Below, in pieces: positions 15,273 to 24,852 of a stretch of DNA of 64,000 bases; within the stretch, counting starts at the first letter, position 1; each line of letters starts with the position of its first letter. The stretch is from positions 1 through 64,000 of the forward strand of contig NZ_JBBMEJ010000002.1 in assembly GCF_040096615.1 (NCBI RefSeq), in the 5' to 3' direction. The notes under the pieces were generated by a model, which was not told the DNA's origin, did not search any database, and saw nothing but the letters and a program-made list of their open reading frames with translations. Made by a program: the position numbers and the translations under genes. Origin of the DNA: Blautia_A aquisgranensis. Lineage in GTDB: Bacteria > Bacillota > Clostridia > Lachnospirales > Lachnospiraceae.

Positions 15273-16223
15273 ATGAGCTTTGACAGAGGAAAAATTGCAG
15301 CTGCAGCAGTCCTTGCGGCGACTGTCCTTGTGGTGGGTGGCGTGACCGGATATGGTCTGCACAGAGCCGGAGCGGCAAGCCAGACATTCGAGGATGACGG
15401 GCGGCTGAAAGTAATGGCAAGCTTTTATCCCATGTATGATTTTGCCCGGAAGGTCGGCGGCGATAAGGTCGAGGTAAAGGATATGGTTCCGGCGGGAACA
15501 GAGCCTCATGACTGGGAACCTGCGGCAGTGGATATCCGGAATCTTGAGGATGCGGATGTTTTTGTTTTCAATGGTGCGGATCTGGAGCACTGGGTTGAGG
15601 ATGTGCTTGCAACACTGGAGAATAAAGATCTTGTGGTGACAGAAGCATCGGATGGTGTAGAGCTTCTTGAGGGCGGCGAGGATCATAGCCATGGAGACGA
15701 TGGGAAGGATCCTCATGTATGGCTGGATCCCATGCGTGCAAAACAGGAGATGGCGAATATCCGAGATGCTTTTGTGAAAGCAGATCCGGAGAACAGGGAT
15801 TATTATGAAGCCAATTATAAAAAATATGCCGGTGAGTTCGATGAGCTGGATAAAGAGATCAGGGATGGTCTTGCGAATGTGAAGAAAAGGGATATCATTG
15901 TGGCACATGAGGCTTTCGGATATCTGTGTAATGCTTATGATCTGACACAGCTGGCAATCGAAGGTCTGACACCGGATTCGGAGCCGGATCCTGCGAAGAT
16001 GGAAGAAGTTATTAAGTATGCAAAAAAATACGACATCCATACCATCTTTTTTGAGGAGCTGGCAAGCCCCAAAGTGGCGAAGACAGTGGCAAAGGAAGTG
16101 GACGCGGTGACTGCAGTGCTGAATCCGATCGAGGGGTTAAGTGAAGAGGATATCCAGGCCGGTGAGGATTATTTTTCCGTGATGAGAAAAAATCTGGAAG
16201 CTTTGCAGAAAGCGTTGAATTGA
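15273..16223 (+). CDS. znuA: zinc ABC transporter substrate-binding protein
   Basis: 316 residues, cluster A-I metal-binding protein (ZnuA/AdcA type). Metal ligands are visible: TEPHDWEP, KDPHVWLDP, VAHEAFGYL and FFEELASP. A short His/Asp loop (GEDHSHGDDGKDPH) is the zinc-specific acidic-histidine loop. The N-terminus has a hydrophobic export segment (about 8-28) but no lipobox cysteine, so it would be anchored by an uncleaved helix or released, unlike most Gram-positive homologues. AGGAGG lies nine nt before the ATG. First gene of znuA-znuC-znuB. Confidence 0.9.
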   Translation: MSFDRGKIAAAAVLAATVLVVGGVTGYGLHRAGAASQTFEDDGRLKVMASFYPMYDFARKVGGDKVEVKDMVPAGTEPHDWEPAAVDIRNLEDADVFVFNGADLEHWVEDVLATLENKDLVVTEASDGVELLEGGEDHSHGDDGKDPHVWLDPMRAKQEMANIRDAFVKADPENRDYYEANYKKYAGEFDELDKEIRDGLANVKKRDIIVAHEAFGYLCNAYDLTQLAIEGLTPDSEPDPAKMEEVIKYAKKYDIHTIFFEELASPKVAKTVAKEVDAVTAVLNPIEGLSEEDIQAGEDYFSVMRKNLEALQKALN

Positions 16224-16248
16224 GATAGAAAAAGCAGGAGAGAAATCT

Positions 16249-16911
16249 ATGGGAATTTTAATAGAAAATCTTTCGTTTCATTATACAGGGACGCCTGTTC
16301 TGGAACAGGTAAATCTGGAAGTGGAGGATGGAGATTATGCCATTCTTACCGGTGAAAACGGAAGTGGGAAAAGTACATTTCTGAAGCTTCTTCTGGGTGA
16401 ACTGAAAGCGCAGGAGGGAAGCATTACAGTAAATGGAAAAGATATTTCTGCCACCTTCGGAAAGGGAGAGCTGGGGTATGTTCCACAGAACAGTATCAGC
16501 AGAAACCAGAATTTTCCGGCCACGGTGGAAGAGATCATGATGACAGGCGTTTATACTTCTTCATGGAGAGAGCGGTTCCGGATAAAGAAGGAAATCCCCC
16601 GGCTGAAGGCTGCTCTTGCCGAGATGGAGATGGAGGATTACTGGAAAAGCAGGATTGGAGAGCTTTCCGGCGGGCAGCAGCAGAGGGTCATGCTGGCACG
16701 TGCACTGGTGGGAAATCCGAAGATCCTGATCCTGGACGAGCCGACTACAGGAATGGATACCGTTTCTGTGAAGGCACTTGCCAGAGTTCTGAAAAAACGT
16801 AATGAAGAACAGGGCCTGACTATTCTTATGGTTACGCATGGAAATTCCAATGAGTTTAAGGGTGCAAACCGGTTTTTCAAAGCGGAAGAAGGGAGAATTG
16901 ACGAGGTATGA
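16249..16911 (+). CDS. znuC: zinc ABC transporter ATP-binding protein
   Basis: 220 residues, energises zinc uptake with ZnuA and ZnuB. Walker A GENGSGKST (about 37-45), Q-loop GYVPQNS, signature ELSGGQQQR, Walker B ILILDEPTTG and H-loop VTHG are all intact. It lies 25 nt after znuA and overlaps znuB by four nt (ATGA), so the three are translationally coupled. Confidence 0.92.
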   Translation: MGILIENLSFHYTGTPVLEQVNLEVEDGDYAILTGENGSGKSTFLKLLLGELKAQEGSITVNGKDISATFGKGELGYVPQNSISRNQNFPATVEEIMMTGVYTSSWRERFRIKKEIPRLKAALAEMEMEDYWKSRIGELSGGQQQRVMLARALVGNPKILILDEPTTGMDTVSVKALARVLKKRNEEQGLTILMVTHGNSNEFKGANRFFKAEEGRIDEV

Positions 16912-17705
16912 GTATTTTACAATATGGATTTATGCAGAGGGCTTTTCTCGTGGGAATCCTTCTGGCAGTGATCACTCCCTGCATCGGGATCACCATTGTG
17001 CTGAAGCGGATGTCCATGATCGGAGATGCGCTTTCTCATTCTTCCCTGGCGGGCGTTGTGCTTGGCCTGATCCTGGGGATCAATCCGGTTGCCGGAGCTG
17101 TGGCAGTGTGTATCGTAGCAGCACTTGGAATTGAAGCGATCCGAAAAAAAATCCCCCGGTATTCGGAGGTGGCAATCTCCATCGTCATGTCTGCCGGAAT
17201 CGGACTGGCCGGTGTGTTATCCGGTTTTGTGGAAAATGGCGCAAGTCTGAACAGCTTTCTTTTTGGAAGTATTGTATCGATCAGCGAGGGAGAGCTGGCA
17301 CTGGTTGTTGTGATCAGTGTTCTGGTTCTGGGAGCTGTGCTGTTTTTTTACAGAGAGCTTTTTTATATTGGATTCGATGAGAATGCGGCAAGGATCTCAG
17401 GTGTTTCCGTAAGAAATATCAATTTTCTGTTTACGATCCTGACAGCGCTGACGGTTTCCATTGCATCACGTACAGTAGGAACCCTGATCGTTTCTTCCAT
17501 GCTGGTAGTGCCCATTGCATGCGGAATGCAGATGGCAAAAAGCTATAAGGGGACGCTGGTGTGCGGAATTCTGGTAGCTGTATGTACGACAATCGCAGGA
17601 CTGTTTCTTTCTTATTATGCAGGGCTGAAACCGGGAGGAACGATCGTCCTTCTTGAGGTTGCATGGTTTGTGGTGGTTATGACTGTGAAAAGTTTTAACA
17701 AATAA
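16908..17705 (+). CDS. znuB: zinc ABC transporter permease
   Basis: 265 residues, ABC-3 family membrane subunit. Seven or eight hydrophobic segments. The conserved MSMIGDALSHSSLAGVVLG near residue 37 is the cytoplasmic-loop signature of Znu/Mnt permeases. Overlaps znuC by ATGA. No clear terminator follows; the next gene begins 95 nt later with its own strong ribosome site. Confidence 0.92.
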   Translation: MSILQYGFMQRAFLVGILLAVITPCIGITIVLKRMSMIGDALSHSSLAGVVLGLILGINPVAGAVAVCIVAALGIEAIRKKIPRYSEVAISIVMSAGIGLAGVLSGFVENGASLNSFLFGSIVSISEGELALVVVISVLVLGAVLFFYRELFYIGFDENAARISGVSVRNINFLFTILTALTVSIASRTVGTLIVSSMLVVPIACGMQMAKSYKGTLVCGILVAVCTTIAGLFLSYYAGLKPGGTIVLLEVAWFVVVMTVKSFNK

Positions 17706-17800
17706 AACACATTTTTCCCACAAAGTCAACACAATTAAAATCTATACTTTGAAGCATCAAAAGGAAACAGAGAAGATTTTTTCCAGGGAGGGACTTAATC

Positions 17801-19240
17801 ATGAACAATAACAGAAAATTAAAAATAAAGAAAATGATGAAGAAAGGTGCAACCATCAGCCTGTGTGCAGTACTTGCAGGCGGTATTGGTGTGGGAGCAT
17901 ATGAGGGTGTAAACTATTTTTCTGGTGCACAGTCCGTACAGGCCGCAACAGACAGCTCCGAGAAACTTACGCTTATGAAATCCGAGAAGAAATCTGAGGA
18001 TACAGAAGAAGCGGATACAAAATCCTCTGACACAAAGGGCAGCCTGGATGTATCCGATGTTGCTGAGGAGGCAATGCCTTCCGTAGTTGCGATCACAACA
18101 AAATCCGTTCAGGAGGTTCAGAATTACTACAGCATGTTCGGTTCCCAGTATGCACCGAGCCAGGAGCAGGAGGTACAGGGAAGTGGTTCCGGTATTATTA
18201 TCGGAAAAACAAACTCCGAGCTTCTGATCGCAACAAACTATCATGTTGTTGACGGAGCAGATACATTATCTGTTGCTTTTGCTGACGGCAGTGCGTATGA
18301 GGCAACTGTAAAAGGTTTCGATGAGAATGAAGATCTGGCAGTTGTATCTGTTGCAACAAAGGATGTTTCTGATGACACGATGGATGCGATCGCTGTTGCA
18401 AAGATCGGCAGCTCCGATGATCTGAAGATCGGTGAGCAGGTTGTTGCAATCGGTAATGCACTTGGTTATGGACAGTCAGTTACAACTGGTATCGTCAGTG
18501 CCAAAAACCGTAAGATCGATTCCTCAGGACAGGTAGAATCCGGTGATTCCACAGATAACAGCAGTAGCCTGAATAAAGGTGTCAACCTGATCCAGACCGA
18601 TGCAGCGATCAACCCTGGTAACAGTGGTGGTGCTCTTCTGAATATGGATGGCGAGGTCGTAGGTATCAACTCTTCCAAGCTTGCATCCACAGAGGTTGAG
18701 GGTATGGGCTATTCCATTGCCATCTCCGATGTTGCAGATTCTCTTGAAAATATGATGAACGCAAAGGCAAGAGATAAGGTTGATAATCATGGTATTCTTG
18801 GAATCACAGGTAGTACAGTCAGTGATGAGGCTGCTCAGATCTACGGCATCCCACAGGGTGTATTCGTATCCCAGGTAACAGAGGATGGTCCTGCCGATAA
18901 GGCCGGTATCACCAAAAACATGGTCATCACAGAGTTTGATGGAAAGACCATCACAAGTATCGATCAGCTGGTAGAGCTGCTTCAGTACTATGAGCCGAAG
19001 GAAAAGATCGATGTAGTTGTTGCCGTTCAGGATGGCAATGAATATAAAGAGAAAACTGTGACTGTAAAACTTGGTAAGGATGACAGCTCTGATAAGAGCA
19101 GCTCAGATGAGAGCTCTGCCCAGGATGAGCAGAACTCAGATTCTCAGGACGGTTCTGAGCAGGATGAAGAGAATGCTTTTGCAAATGATGGAGAAGCAAG
19201 CCTGTTCAGAGATTTTGAGCAGAATGGTCTGAACGACTGA
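17801..19240 (+). CDS. HtrA/DegP-like serine protease with PDZ domain
   Basis: 479 residues; membrane-anchored envelope protease that degrades misfolded exported proteins. N-terminal signal anchor about 16-34, acidic linker, trypsin-like domain with triad H148 (NYHVV), D178 (ENEDLAVV) and S275 (NPGNSGGALL), then one PDZ domain about 330-415. The last 55 residues are an acidic Ser/Asp/Glu-rich tail, unusual for the family. GGGAGGG precedes the ATG. The 3' end overlaps the convergent regulator gene by 35 bp, so the tails of the two mRNAs are complementary. Confidence 0.92.
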   Translation: MNNNRKLKIKKMMKKGATISLCAVLAGGIGVGAYEGVNYFSGAQSVQAATDSSEKLTLMKSEKKSEDTEEADTKSSDTKGSLDVSDVAEEAMPSVVAITTKSVQEVQNYYSMFGSQYAPSQEQEVQGSGSGIIIGKTNSELLIATNYHVVDGADTLSVAFADGSAYEATVKGFDENEDLAVVSVATKDVSDDTMDAIAVAKIGSSDDLKIGEQVVAIGNALGYGQSVTTGIVSAKNRKIDSSGQVESGDSTDNSSSLNKGVNLIQTDAAINPGNSGGALLNMDGEVVGINSSKLASTEVEGMGYSIAISDVADSLENMMNAKARDKVDNHGILGITGSTVSDEAAQIYGIPQGVFVSQVTEDGPADKAGITKNMVITEFDGKTITSIDQLVELLQYYEPKEKIDVVVAVQDGNEYKEKTVTVKLGKDDSSDKSSSDESSAQDEQNSDSQDGSEQDEENAFANDGEASLFRDFEQNGLND

Positions 19241-19985
19241 TACGAAGGAGCTCCCAGCGAGAGGTTACATTTGTCTTGCGGAAAATATTCTGCAGATGCT
19301 TCTGCAGGGTATTTTCCCGGATATCAAGAGAGGCAGCGATCTCGTCGTTATTGCGGAACTGGAAAACCTGTTCTGAGATCTGCAGCTCTCTGTTTGTAAG
19401 ATGAAATTCGTTTTTCAGCCAGGAAAGAAGCTCTGAAAGATCGGTGGCTTCTGGCTGTCGGTGGAGTATCTGATACAGGACCGTATTCAGATGCATACCA
19501 AGAGCCTGAAGGAAAAACATATCGTCGTTTGTGAACGGGCCGTCTTTTTCGGTGCGGAAAAGCGTAAGAATGCCGAGAAGCTCCTGTTTGCAGACAATGG
19601 CATACTGCATGGAATCAAAGATCTGGAACTTACGGTAGCAGTGAACATATAATGGAGAATTCAGACGCTGCTGGTCCTCCAGGAGATCGCTTTCCCGGAC
19701 GAGGCGCGGTTCTCTGGAATGAAGAAGCCACAGAAGATGATCTTCGTCAGCAACTTTCATATATTCGTTTTCTGCTTCACAGAAGGAGTCCGGAATACAC
19801 ACAGGACTGGTAAGGCGGATGGTGTCGGGCTCTGCGGTGGTATCCCGAAGAAGAATGCTTGCATAGCTGTAGGGAATCACCATTTTCAGACGGAGAAGAA
19901 ATTTGGCTTTGATCTCGTTTAAGCTGGTGCAGGAATAGAGATCATAGATCAGATCGTTTATCATAAGAAAGCTGTTTTTTTCCAT
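19206..19985 (-). CDS. LuxR-type HTH transcriptional regulator with GAF-like sensor
   Basis: 259 residues. Residues 1 to about 170 resemble a GAF sensor (PYSYASILLRDTTAEPDTIR; QELLGILTLFRTEKDGPFTN). Residues about 185-250 form a LuxR/GerE DNA-binding domain (LTNRELQISEQVFQFRNNDE, then IAASLDIRENTLQKHLQNIF). It is divergent from the transporter/amidohydrolase operon at 20319, so it probably controls that operon in response to its substrate or a metabolite. Palindromic AGTATA sites fill the shared upstream region. Converges with and overlaps the protease gene by 35 bp. Confidence 0.82.
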   Translation of the reverse strand: MEKNSFLMINDLIYDLYSCTSLNEIKAKFLLRLKMVIPYSYASILLRDTTAEPDTIRLTSPVCIPDSFCEAENEYMKVADEDHLLWLLHSREPRLVRESDLLEDQQRLNSPLYVHCYRKFQIFDSMQYAIVCKQELLGILTLFRTEKDGPFTNDDMFFLQALGMHLNTVLYQILHRQPEATDLSELLSWLKNEFHLTNRELQISEQVFQFRNNDEIAASLDIRENTLQKHLQNIFRKTNVTSRWELLRISRSDHSAQNL

Positions 19986-20055
19986 AGAGATACTCCTTTT
20001 TCTCAGAGAATGCGTTTTATGTTGCGTTCAGTATACTATGCGATATACTTAAAAT

Positions 20056-20071
20056 CAAGTATATATACTTG
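20056..20071. promoter_or_regulatory. candidate operator between LuxR-type gene and transporter operon
   Basis: CAAGTATATATACTTG is a perfect 16-bp palindrome. Further AGTATA-type half-sites lie at about 20030 (AGTATACT) and 20043 (ATATACTT), all on the regulator side of the leader hairpins. Confidence 0.5.
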
Positions 20072-20164
20072 AAAAAAATTAATCCACTCCTGAAATTAAG
20101 CATTGTATAAAAAACAGAAAAAGAATAGTATATCAGTATCAAAAAAAGAAAATACGAAGCATAC

Positions 20165-20208
20165 AACGGTGTATTTATTGCGGGAACGCAGTGAATACGC
20201 CGTTTTTT
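20165..20208 (+). terminator. leader terminator upstream of the NhaC-type gene
   Basis: AACGGTGTATT (20165-20175) pairs with AATACGCCGTT (20194-20204) with one wobble, followed by T6. It lies 110 nt before the transporter start, in the same orientation, so it may act as an attenuator. Confidence 0.65.
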
Positions 20209-20250
20209 GTTTCAGATTTTTTCTAAAAAAAACTGCGGGCAGCAGATTTA

Positions 20251-20298
20251 TGCGAAGGGGCATATCCGTTAAACGGGTATGTCCCTTTTGCTTTCGCA
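20251..20298 (+). promoter_or_regulatory. large leader hairpin just before the NhaC-type ribosome site
   Basis: TGCGAA (20251) pairs with TTCGCA (20293-20298), and inside it AGGGGCATATCCG pairs with CGGGTATGTCCCTT. The stem ends two nt before the purine-rich ribosome site GAGAAAGGGGAG. No known riboswitch class recognised. Confidence 0.5.
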
Positions 20299-20318
20299 GA
20301 GAGAAAGGGGAGAAAAAA

Positions 20319-21674
20319 ATGAACACAGGTTTGATAGCGATCTTAATTCTTCTGGTCATCATTGTAGGTGCGATCGCAACCAGAAGATGTGTGGAATTTC
20401 TGATCGGAGGATCACTTCTGGCGGCGATATTTATGTATGGAAAGGATTTTCTGCCGCAATGGTGTACACTGATCCAGGATGTGCTTGCTGAGAACGTATG
20501 GATCGTTCTTGTATGTGGACTGTTCGGCAGTCTGATCGCACTTCTTCAGGAATCAAAAGGAACCTTCGGTTTTCAGAAGCTGGTTTCGAAATTCTGTAAT
20601 ACGGAAAGGAAAACACTTCTCACCACATTTGTTATGGGTATTCTCATTTTTGTGGATGATTATCTGAACGTGCTTTCCATTGGTGTGTGCATGAAGGGCG
20701 TCTGCGACAAACGTAAGATCCCGAGAGAGGCACTAGCGTATATGCTGGATGCAACAGGTGCTCCGGTATGCGTGCTTCTTCCGTTTTCCACATGGGCTGT
20801 TTTTTATGCGAGTCTTTTTATTGATCAGGCAAGCGTAAAGGCACTGGGATTCAAAACCGGAATTCAGGCCTACATACGTGCGATCCCGTATTGCTTTTAT
20901 CCGATCTTGACGATCGCGATCGTATTTCTCTTTGCACTTGGTGTCATGCCAAAGCTTGGTGCCATGAAAAAAGCTTATAAGCGTGTGGAGGAGACAGGAA
21001 AGGTCTACAGCGATGCCAGCAGAAAATACAATCATGACGACAGAAAAGGTTATGAGGAGGATGGAAACATCTGGAACTTCATTCTTCCCATGGGTGTGCT
21101 GGTAGCGATCGCCATTGCCACAAGCAATCTGCTTCTGGCAGTTGTAGTTTCCCTGATCGTATGTTTCGTGCTTTATGTACCGCAGAAGGTCGTTGCACTG
21201 GATGATTTCTTTAACCTGATCGTAAGAGGCTTTGCGGATATGCTTCCGATCCTGATCCTTCTTGTTATTGCCTTTGTTCTTCAGAAAGTAACAGAAGGAA
21301 TGGGAATGACAGATTTCATCATTTCAGTTGCAAAACCGCTTCTGTGGGGTCCGGTGTTCCCGGCAATCGCTTTTGTACTGGTAGCAGCACTTACCTTTAC
21401 GACCGGTTCTCTCTGGGGTATGAGTGCAGTTGTCGCACCGATCGTATTTCCGCTTGGTGCAGCCATCAGCGCAAACCCGATCCTGATTATGGCAGCGATC
21501 ATTTCCGGCGGTGCATTCGGAAGCCATGCCTGCTTCTATACAGATGCAACGCTTCTTTCCTCACAGAGTGCAGGAATCGACAATATGGAGCATGCGCTGA
21601 CACAGCTTCCATACGTTATCATTGCAAGTGTTCTTTCTGTTGTGGGATTTATGATCTGCGGATTTGTGATGTAG
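20319..21674 (+). CDS. NhaC-family sodium/proton antiporter-type transporter
   Basis: About 451 residues from the ATG at 20319 (AAAGGGGAG upstream); the longer frame from 20103 runs through leader hairpins and is rejected. Around 11-12 TM segments. Family features include FVDDYLNVLSIG (conserved Asp pair in a helix), LLPFSTWAVFY and FTTGSLWGMSAVVAPIVFPL. NhaC-like proteins exchange sodium for protons or carry organic anions or amino acids. As first gene of a catabolic operon it may carry the operon's substrate instead of serving sodium balance. The next gene starts 12 nt later. Confidence 0.85.
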   Translation: MNTGLIAILILLVIIVGAIATRRCVEFLIGGSLLAAIFMYGKDFLPQWCTLIQDVLAENVWIVLVCGLFGSLIALLQESKGTFGFQKLVSKFCNTERKTLLTTFVMGILIFVDDYLNVLSIGVCMKGVCDKRKIPREALAYMLDATGAPVCVLLPFSTWAVFYASLFIDQASVKALGFKTGIQAYIRAIPYCFYPILTIAIVFLFALGVMPKLGAMKKAYKRVEETGKVYSDASRKYNHDDRKGYEEDGNIWNFILPMGVLVAIAIATSNLLLAVVVSLIVCFVLYVPQKVVALDDFFNLIVRGFADMLPILILLVIAFVLQKVTEGMGMTDFIISVAKPLLWGPVFPAIAFVLVAALTFTTGSLWGMSAVVAPIVFPLGAAISANPILIMAAIISGGAFGSHACFYTDATLLSSQSAGIDNMEHALTQLPYVIIASVLSVVGFMICGFVM

Positions 21675-21686
21675 GAGGATGGGTCT

Positions 21687-23303
21687 ATGGGAAAATTTAT
21701 TCTAAGAAGCAGAAATGTTTTTACAGGGCTTGAAGATTTCCCGGTACCGGCTGCGATCGCAGTGGAGGATAAAAAGATTCAGGCACTTCTTCCATGGGAC
21801 TATCACAGAAATAAAGACTATGCAGAATGGCCGCTTTATGATTACGGTGAAAAAATGATCATGTCCTCGTTTCTGGACGCGCATACACATCTTTTTTCCG
21901 GAGCGGTTGGCGGCAGCAGATATGTCTGCTCTGATCTGGGAAAAGGACGCTCCCAGGCGGAATGTGTGCAGATCATAAAAGAATTCGCTGATGCACATCC
22001 AGATTACAAAAGGATCCGGGGATCCGGCTGGTTTATCACCAACTGGGGCGATGAGCCGCTTCCGGATAAAAAACTTCTGGATGAAGCTATTCCGGACAGG
22101 CCGGTGTATCTCTGGTGTGCGGACTGCCACAGCATGTGGCTGAACTCCCGGGCACTGGAGGAGGCAGGGATCGATCCGGACAAAGAAATGGAAAACGGTG
22201 TTAATGTAAAGTTCGAAAACGGAGAGCTCAGCGGTCTTCTTCTGGAGCCCGCAGCCTGTGCACCGGCACAGGAAAAATACATGGAGTTTTCGGAAGCGGA
22301 AATGCTGGAAATCCACAGAGATTTTCAGAATACACTGGCAGATTACGGAATCGCAGCTGCAAGCGAAATGTTTGCGGATGATTATACAGAAGACACGAAG
22401 AAGAAATACGATATCCTGAAAAGGCTGGATGAAGAAGAGGGGCTGAAGGCTCAGATCTTTTCTTATATGAAGCTGTTTGGATATACGGATTTTTCGAAAT
22501 GCTTTGAATTTCAGAAATATTTTGATTCCCCGCATTTTCATATTGCGGGGGTAAAAGGATTTATCGATGGTGTGACGGAAACCTATACAGGACTTCTCCT
22601 GGAGCCGTACACAGATAAGCCGGAAACCTGCGGCGAGGGACTTCCGCTCTGGCCGGAGAAAAAAATGCAGGAGGAGATCGTCGCGGCAAACAAAGCCGGA
22701 ATCCAGGTAAGGCTTCACTGTATTGCCGACGGATCGGTGCGGATGGCACTGAATCTTTTTGAAAAATCGGCAGAGGTGAACGGGGAACACGGACTTCGAA
22801 ACACGATCGAGCATATTGAAAATATTCATCCCGATGATCTGAACCGATTTCAGGAACTGGATGTGATCCCGTCAGTTCAGCCTTATCATGTGACACTGGC
22901 AGCTAATGGAAAGGTGAACCAGATCGGGGAAAAAAGGGCAAGACTTCAGTGGCCGTTCCGGACATTGCTGGAACATGGCGGGGCACTTGCTCTGGGAACG
23001 GATTATCCGGTTGTTACTATAGATCCTTTTACAACGATCTACGCAGCAGTTACCCGGAAGGATGATGATGGAAAACTTACATCAACAAATCCATGGGAAA
23101 AGATCTCCATGGAGGATACGTTAAAGGCTTATACGATCGGCGCAGCCCGTGTTTACCACACAGAGGATTCCATGGGAACGCTGGAGCCGGGAAAGATGGC
23201 GGATATCATTGTTCTCAGCGGAAATCTTTTTGATGTAAATGAAGAAGAAATCCGGGGGATGAAAGTGGAATCCAATTATTTTGAAGGTAAGAAGATACGA
23301 TGA
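21687..23303 (+). CDS. amidohydrolase family protein (YtcJ/NfdA-like)
   Basis: 538 residues, metal-dependent amidohydrolase of the PF07969 type. Metal ligands: FLDAHTHLFSG (HxH), the VKGFIDG lysine for carboxylation, RLHCIADGS, NTIEHIE and LALGTDYPV. Relatives cleave N-substituted formamides, imides or other amides in the cytoplasm. AGGAGG seven nt upstream. It sits between the transporter and an aldehyde dehydrogenase, so it likely performs the first hydrolytic step that exposes an amine or aldehyde. Exact substrate unknown. Confidence 0.85.
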   Translation: MGKFILRSRNVFTGLEDFPVPAAIAVEDKKIQALLPWDYHRNKDYAEWPLYDYGEKMIMSSFLDAHTHLFSGAVGGSRYVCSDLGKGRSQAECVQIIKEFADAHPDYKRIRGSGWFITNWGDEPLPDKKLLDEAIPDRPVYLWCADCHSMWLNSRALEEAGIDPDKEMENGVNVKFENGELSGLLLEPAACAPAQEKYMEFSEAEMLEIHRDFQNTLADYGIAAASEMFADDYTEDTKKKYDILKRLDEEEGLKAQIFSYMKLFGYTDFSKCFEFQKYFDSPHFHIAGVKGFIDGVTETYTGLLLEPYTDKPETCGEGLPLWPEKKMQEEIVAANKAGIQVRLHCIADGSVRMALNLFEKSAEVNGEHGLRNTIEHIENIHPDDLNRFQELDVIPSVQPYHVTLAANGKVNQIGEKRARLQWPFRTLLEHGGALALGTDYPVVTIDPFTTIYAAVTRKDDDGKLTSTNPWEKISMEDTLKAYTIGAARVYHTEDSMGTLEPGKMADIIVLSGNLFDVNEEEIRGMKVESNYFEGKKIR

Positions 23304-23357
23304 ATCACAGTGCATGAAGGTTTGATTTAATGATCCGGAAAAAAGGAGGACACGCTT

Positions 23358-24839
23358 ATGGAGCTTCAGAAAATGTTTATTGACGGTGAATGGGTGGAAG
23401 GAAGTACAGGAAAAACAGTTCCAACATTGAATCCTGCAAATGGTGAAGTTCTTGCCATGGTAGCAGAGGGAAATGTGGAGGATGTAGATAAAGCGATCGC
23501 GGCAGCGAAGAGATCTTTTTATGTGACAAGGGAATGGCGCGACATGGATTCCCAGACAAGGGCGGATATTCTTCTGAAGATCGCAGATGCCATTGATGCG
23601 GAAAAAGAGGATTTTGCGAAGCTGGACTGCATGGATCATGGAAAGCCGTTAAGAGAGGCTGAGGCAGATGTGGATGATGCCATCCACTGTTTCCGTTATT
23701 ATGCCGGACTCTTAAAAATGCCGCAGGGCGGAGTTTACGAAGTAAATGAAGGCTTTGGAAAAATGCACTCTTATACCGTTCATGAGCCGGTCGGTGTGTG
23801 CGGACTGATCACACCATGGAACTATCCGCTGCTTATGGGTGTCTGGAAGCTGGCTCCTGCGTTGGCAGCCGGAAACAGCGTGGTATTTAAACCAAGCTCC
23901 AACTGCGTGCTTTCCTGTGTGAAGCTGTTCGGAATTTTTGAAAAGATCGGAATGCCGAAGGGAAGTGTAAACCTGATCCTTGGCCCTGGCGGAATCACAG
24001 GAAACCGTATTGCAGAGAGCAAGGATGTGGATATGGTTACGTTTACCGGAAGTACAGAGGTAGGACAGAGCATCATGCGTGCGGCAGCAGGCAATGTGAA
24101 AAAGATCGGACTTGAGCTTGGCGGAAAATCTCCGAATGTGATCTTTGCGGATGCGGATCTGGATGGTGCAGTGGAATGGGCTATGATCGGAATTTTTCTG
24201 AATCAGGGCGAGGTGTGCTCCGCAGGTTCCAGAATCATCATCGAGGAGAGCATTAAGGATGAATTCGTGAAACGTCTTGTGAAAAAAGCAAATGCGATCA
24301 CCATCGGAAACCCTCTGGAGAATCCGGATATGGGTCCGCTGGTATCGGAAAGCCATATGAATAAAGTTCTCGGATATATCAAAAAAGGTGTTGAGGAAGG
24401 CGCGACTCTTGTGTGCGGCGGCGAACGTTACACAGAGGGCGAGTGCGCGAAAGGTTTTTATGTAAGGCCGACAGTTTTTGATAACTGTACTTCGGATATG
24501 ACGATCGTAAGAGAAGAAATCTTCGGACCGGTGGTTACGATCCAGACCTTTAAAACAGAGCAGGAAGCTATTGACATGGCAAACGATACGGAGTATGGTC
24601 TGGCTGGCGCGGTATTTACCGGTGATGGTTCCAGGGCACTCCGTGTGATCAAAGAGATCCGCGCCGGAATTACCTGGATCAACTGCTACAATCCTGCATT
24701 TAATGAAGCTCCGTGGGGTGGCTACAAGAAATCAGGAATCGGACGCGACCTGGGTGTTCAGGGACTTGAGGAATATCAGGAGATCAAACAGATCAACATT
24801 AACCTCAATCCGGGAATCGTCGGATGGTATGAGCATTGA
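23358..24839 (+). CDS. aldehyde dehydrogenase (betaine/aminoaldehyde type)
   Basis: 493 residues, NAD(P)-dependent oxidation of an aldehyde to a carboxylate. Catalytic Cys287 (LNQGEVCSAGSR) and Glu253 (LELGGKSPN) are present, as is the FTGSTEVG cofactor loop. PWNYPLLMGVWKLAPALAAG and the NPAFNEAPWGGYKKSG ending are typical of the betaine and 4-aminobutyraldehyde dehydrogenase group. With an N-carbamoylputrescine-amidase-type enzyme and a 4-hydroxybutyrate dehydrogenase in the operon, an aminoaldehyde substrate is a reasonable guess. Confidence 0.9.
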   Translation: MELQKMFIDGEWVEGSTGKTVPTLNPANGEVLAMVAEGNVEDVDKAIAAAKRSFYVTREWRDMDSQTRADILLKIADAIDAEKEDFAKLDCMDHGKPLREAEADVDDAIHCFRYYAGLLKMPQGGVYEVNEGFGKMHSYTVHEPVGVCGLITPWNYPLLMGVWKLAPALAAGNSVVFKPSSNCVLSCVKLFGIFEKIGMPKGSVNLILGPGGITGNRIAESKDVDMVTFTGSTEVGQSIMRAAAGNVKKIGLELGGKSPNVIFADADLDGAVEWAMIGIFLNQGEVCSAGSRIIIEESIKDEFVKRLVKKANAITIGNPLENPDMGPLVSESHMNKVLGYIKKGVEEGATLVCGGERYTEGECAKGFYVRPTVFDNCTSDMTIVREEIFGPVVTIQTFKTEQEAIDMANDTEYGLAGAVFTGDGSRALRVIKEIRAGITWINCYNPAFNEAPWGGYKKSGIGRDLGVQGLEEYQEIKQININLNPGIVGWYEH

Positions 24840-24852
24840 GGAGGAATACCAG

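Noticed and set aside
20103..20318. N-terminal extension of the NhaC-type protein
   Set aside because: It translates a terminator and a hairpin; a strong ribosome site precedes 20319.
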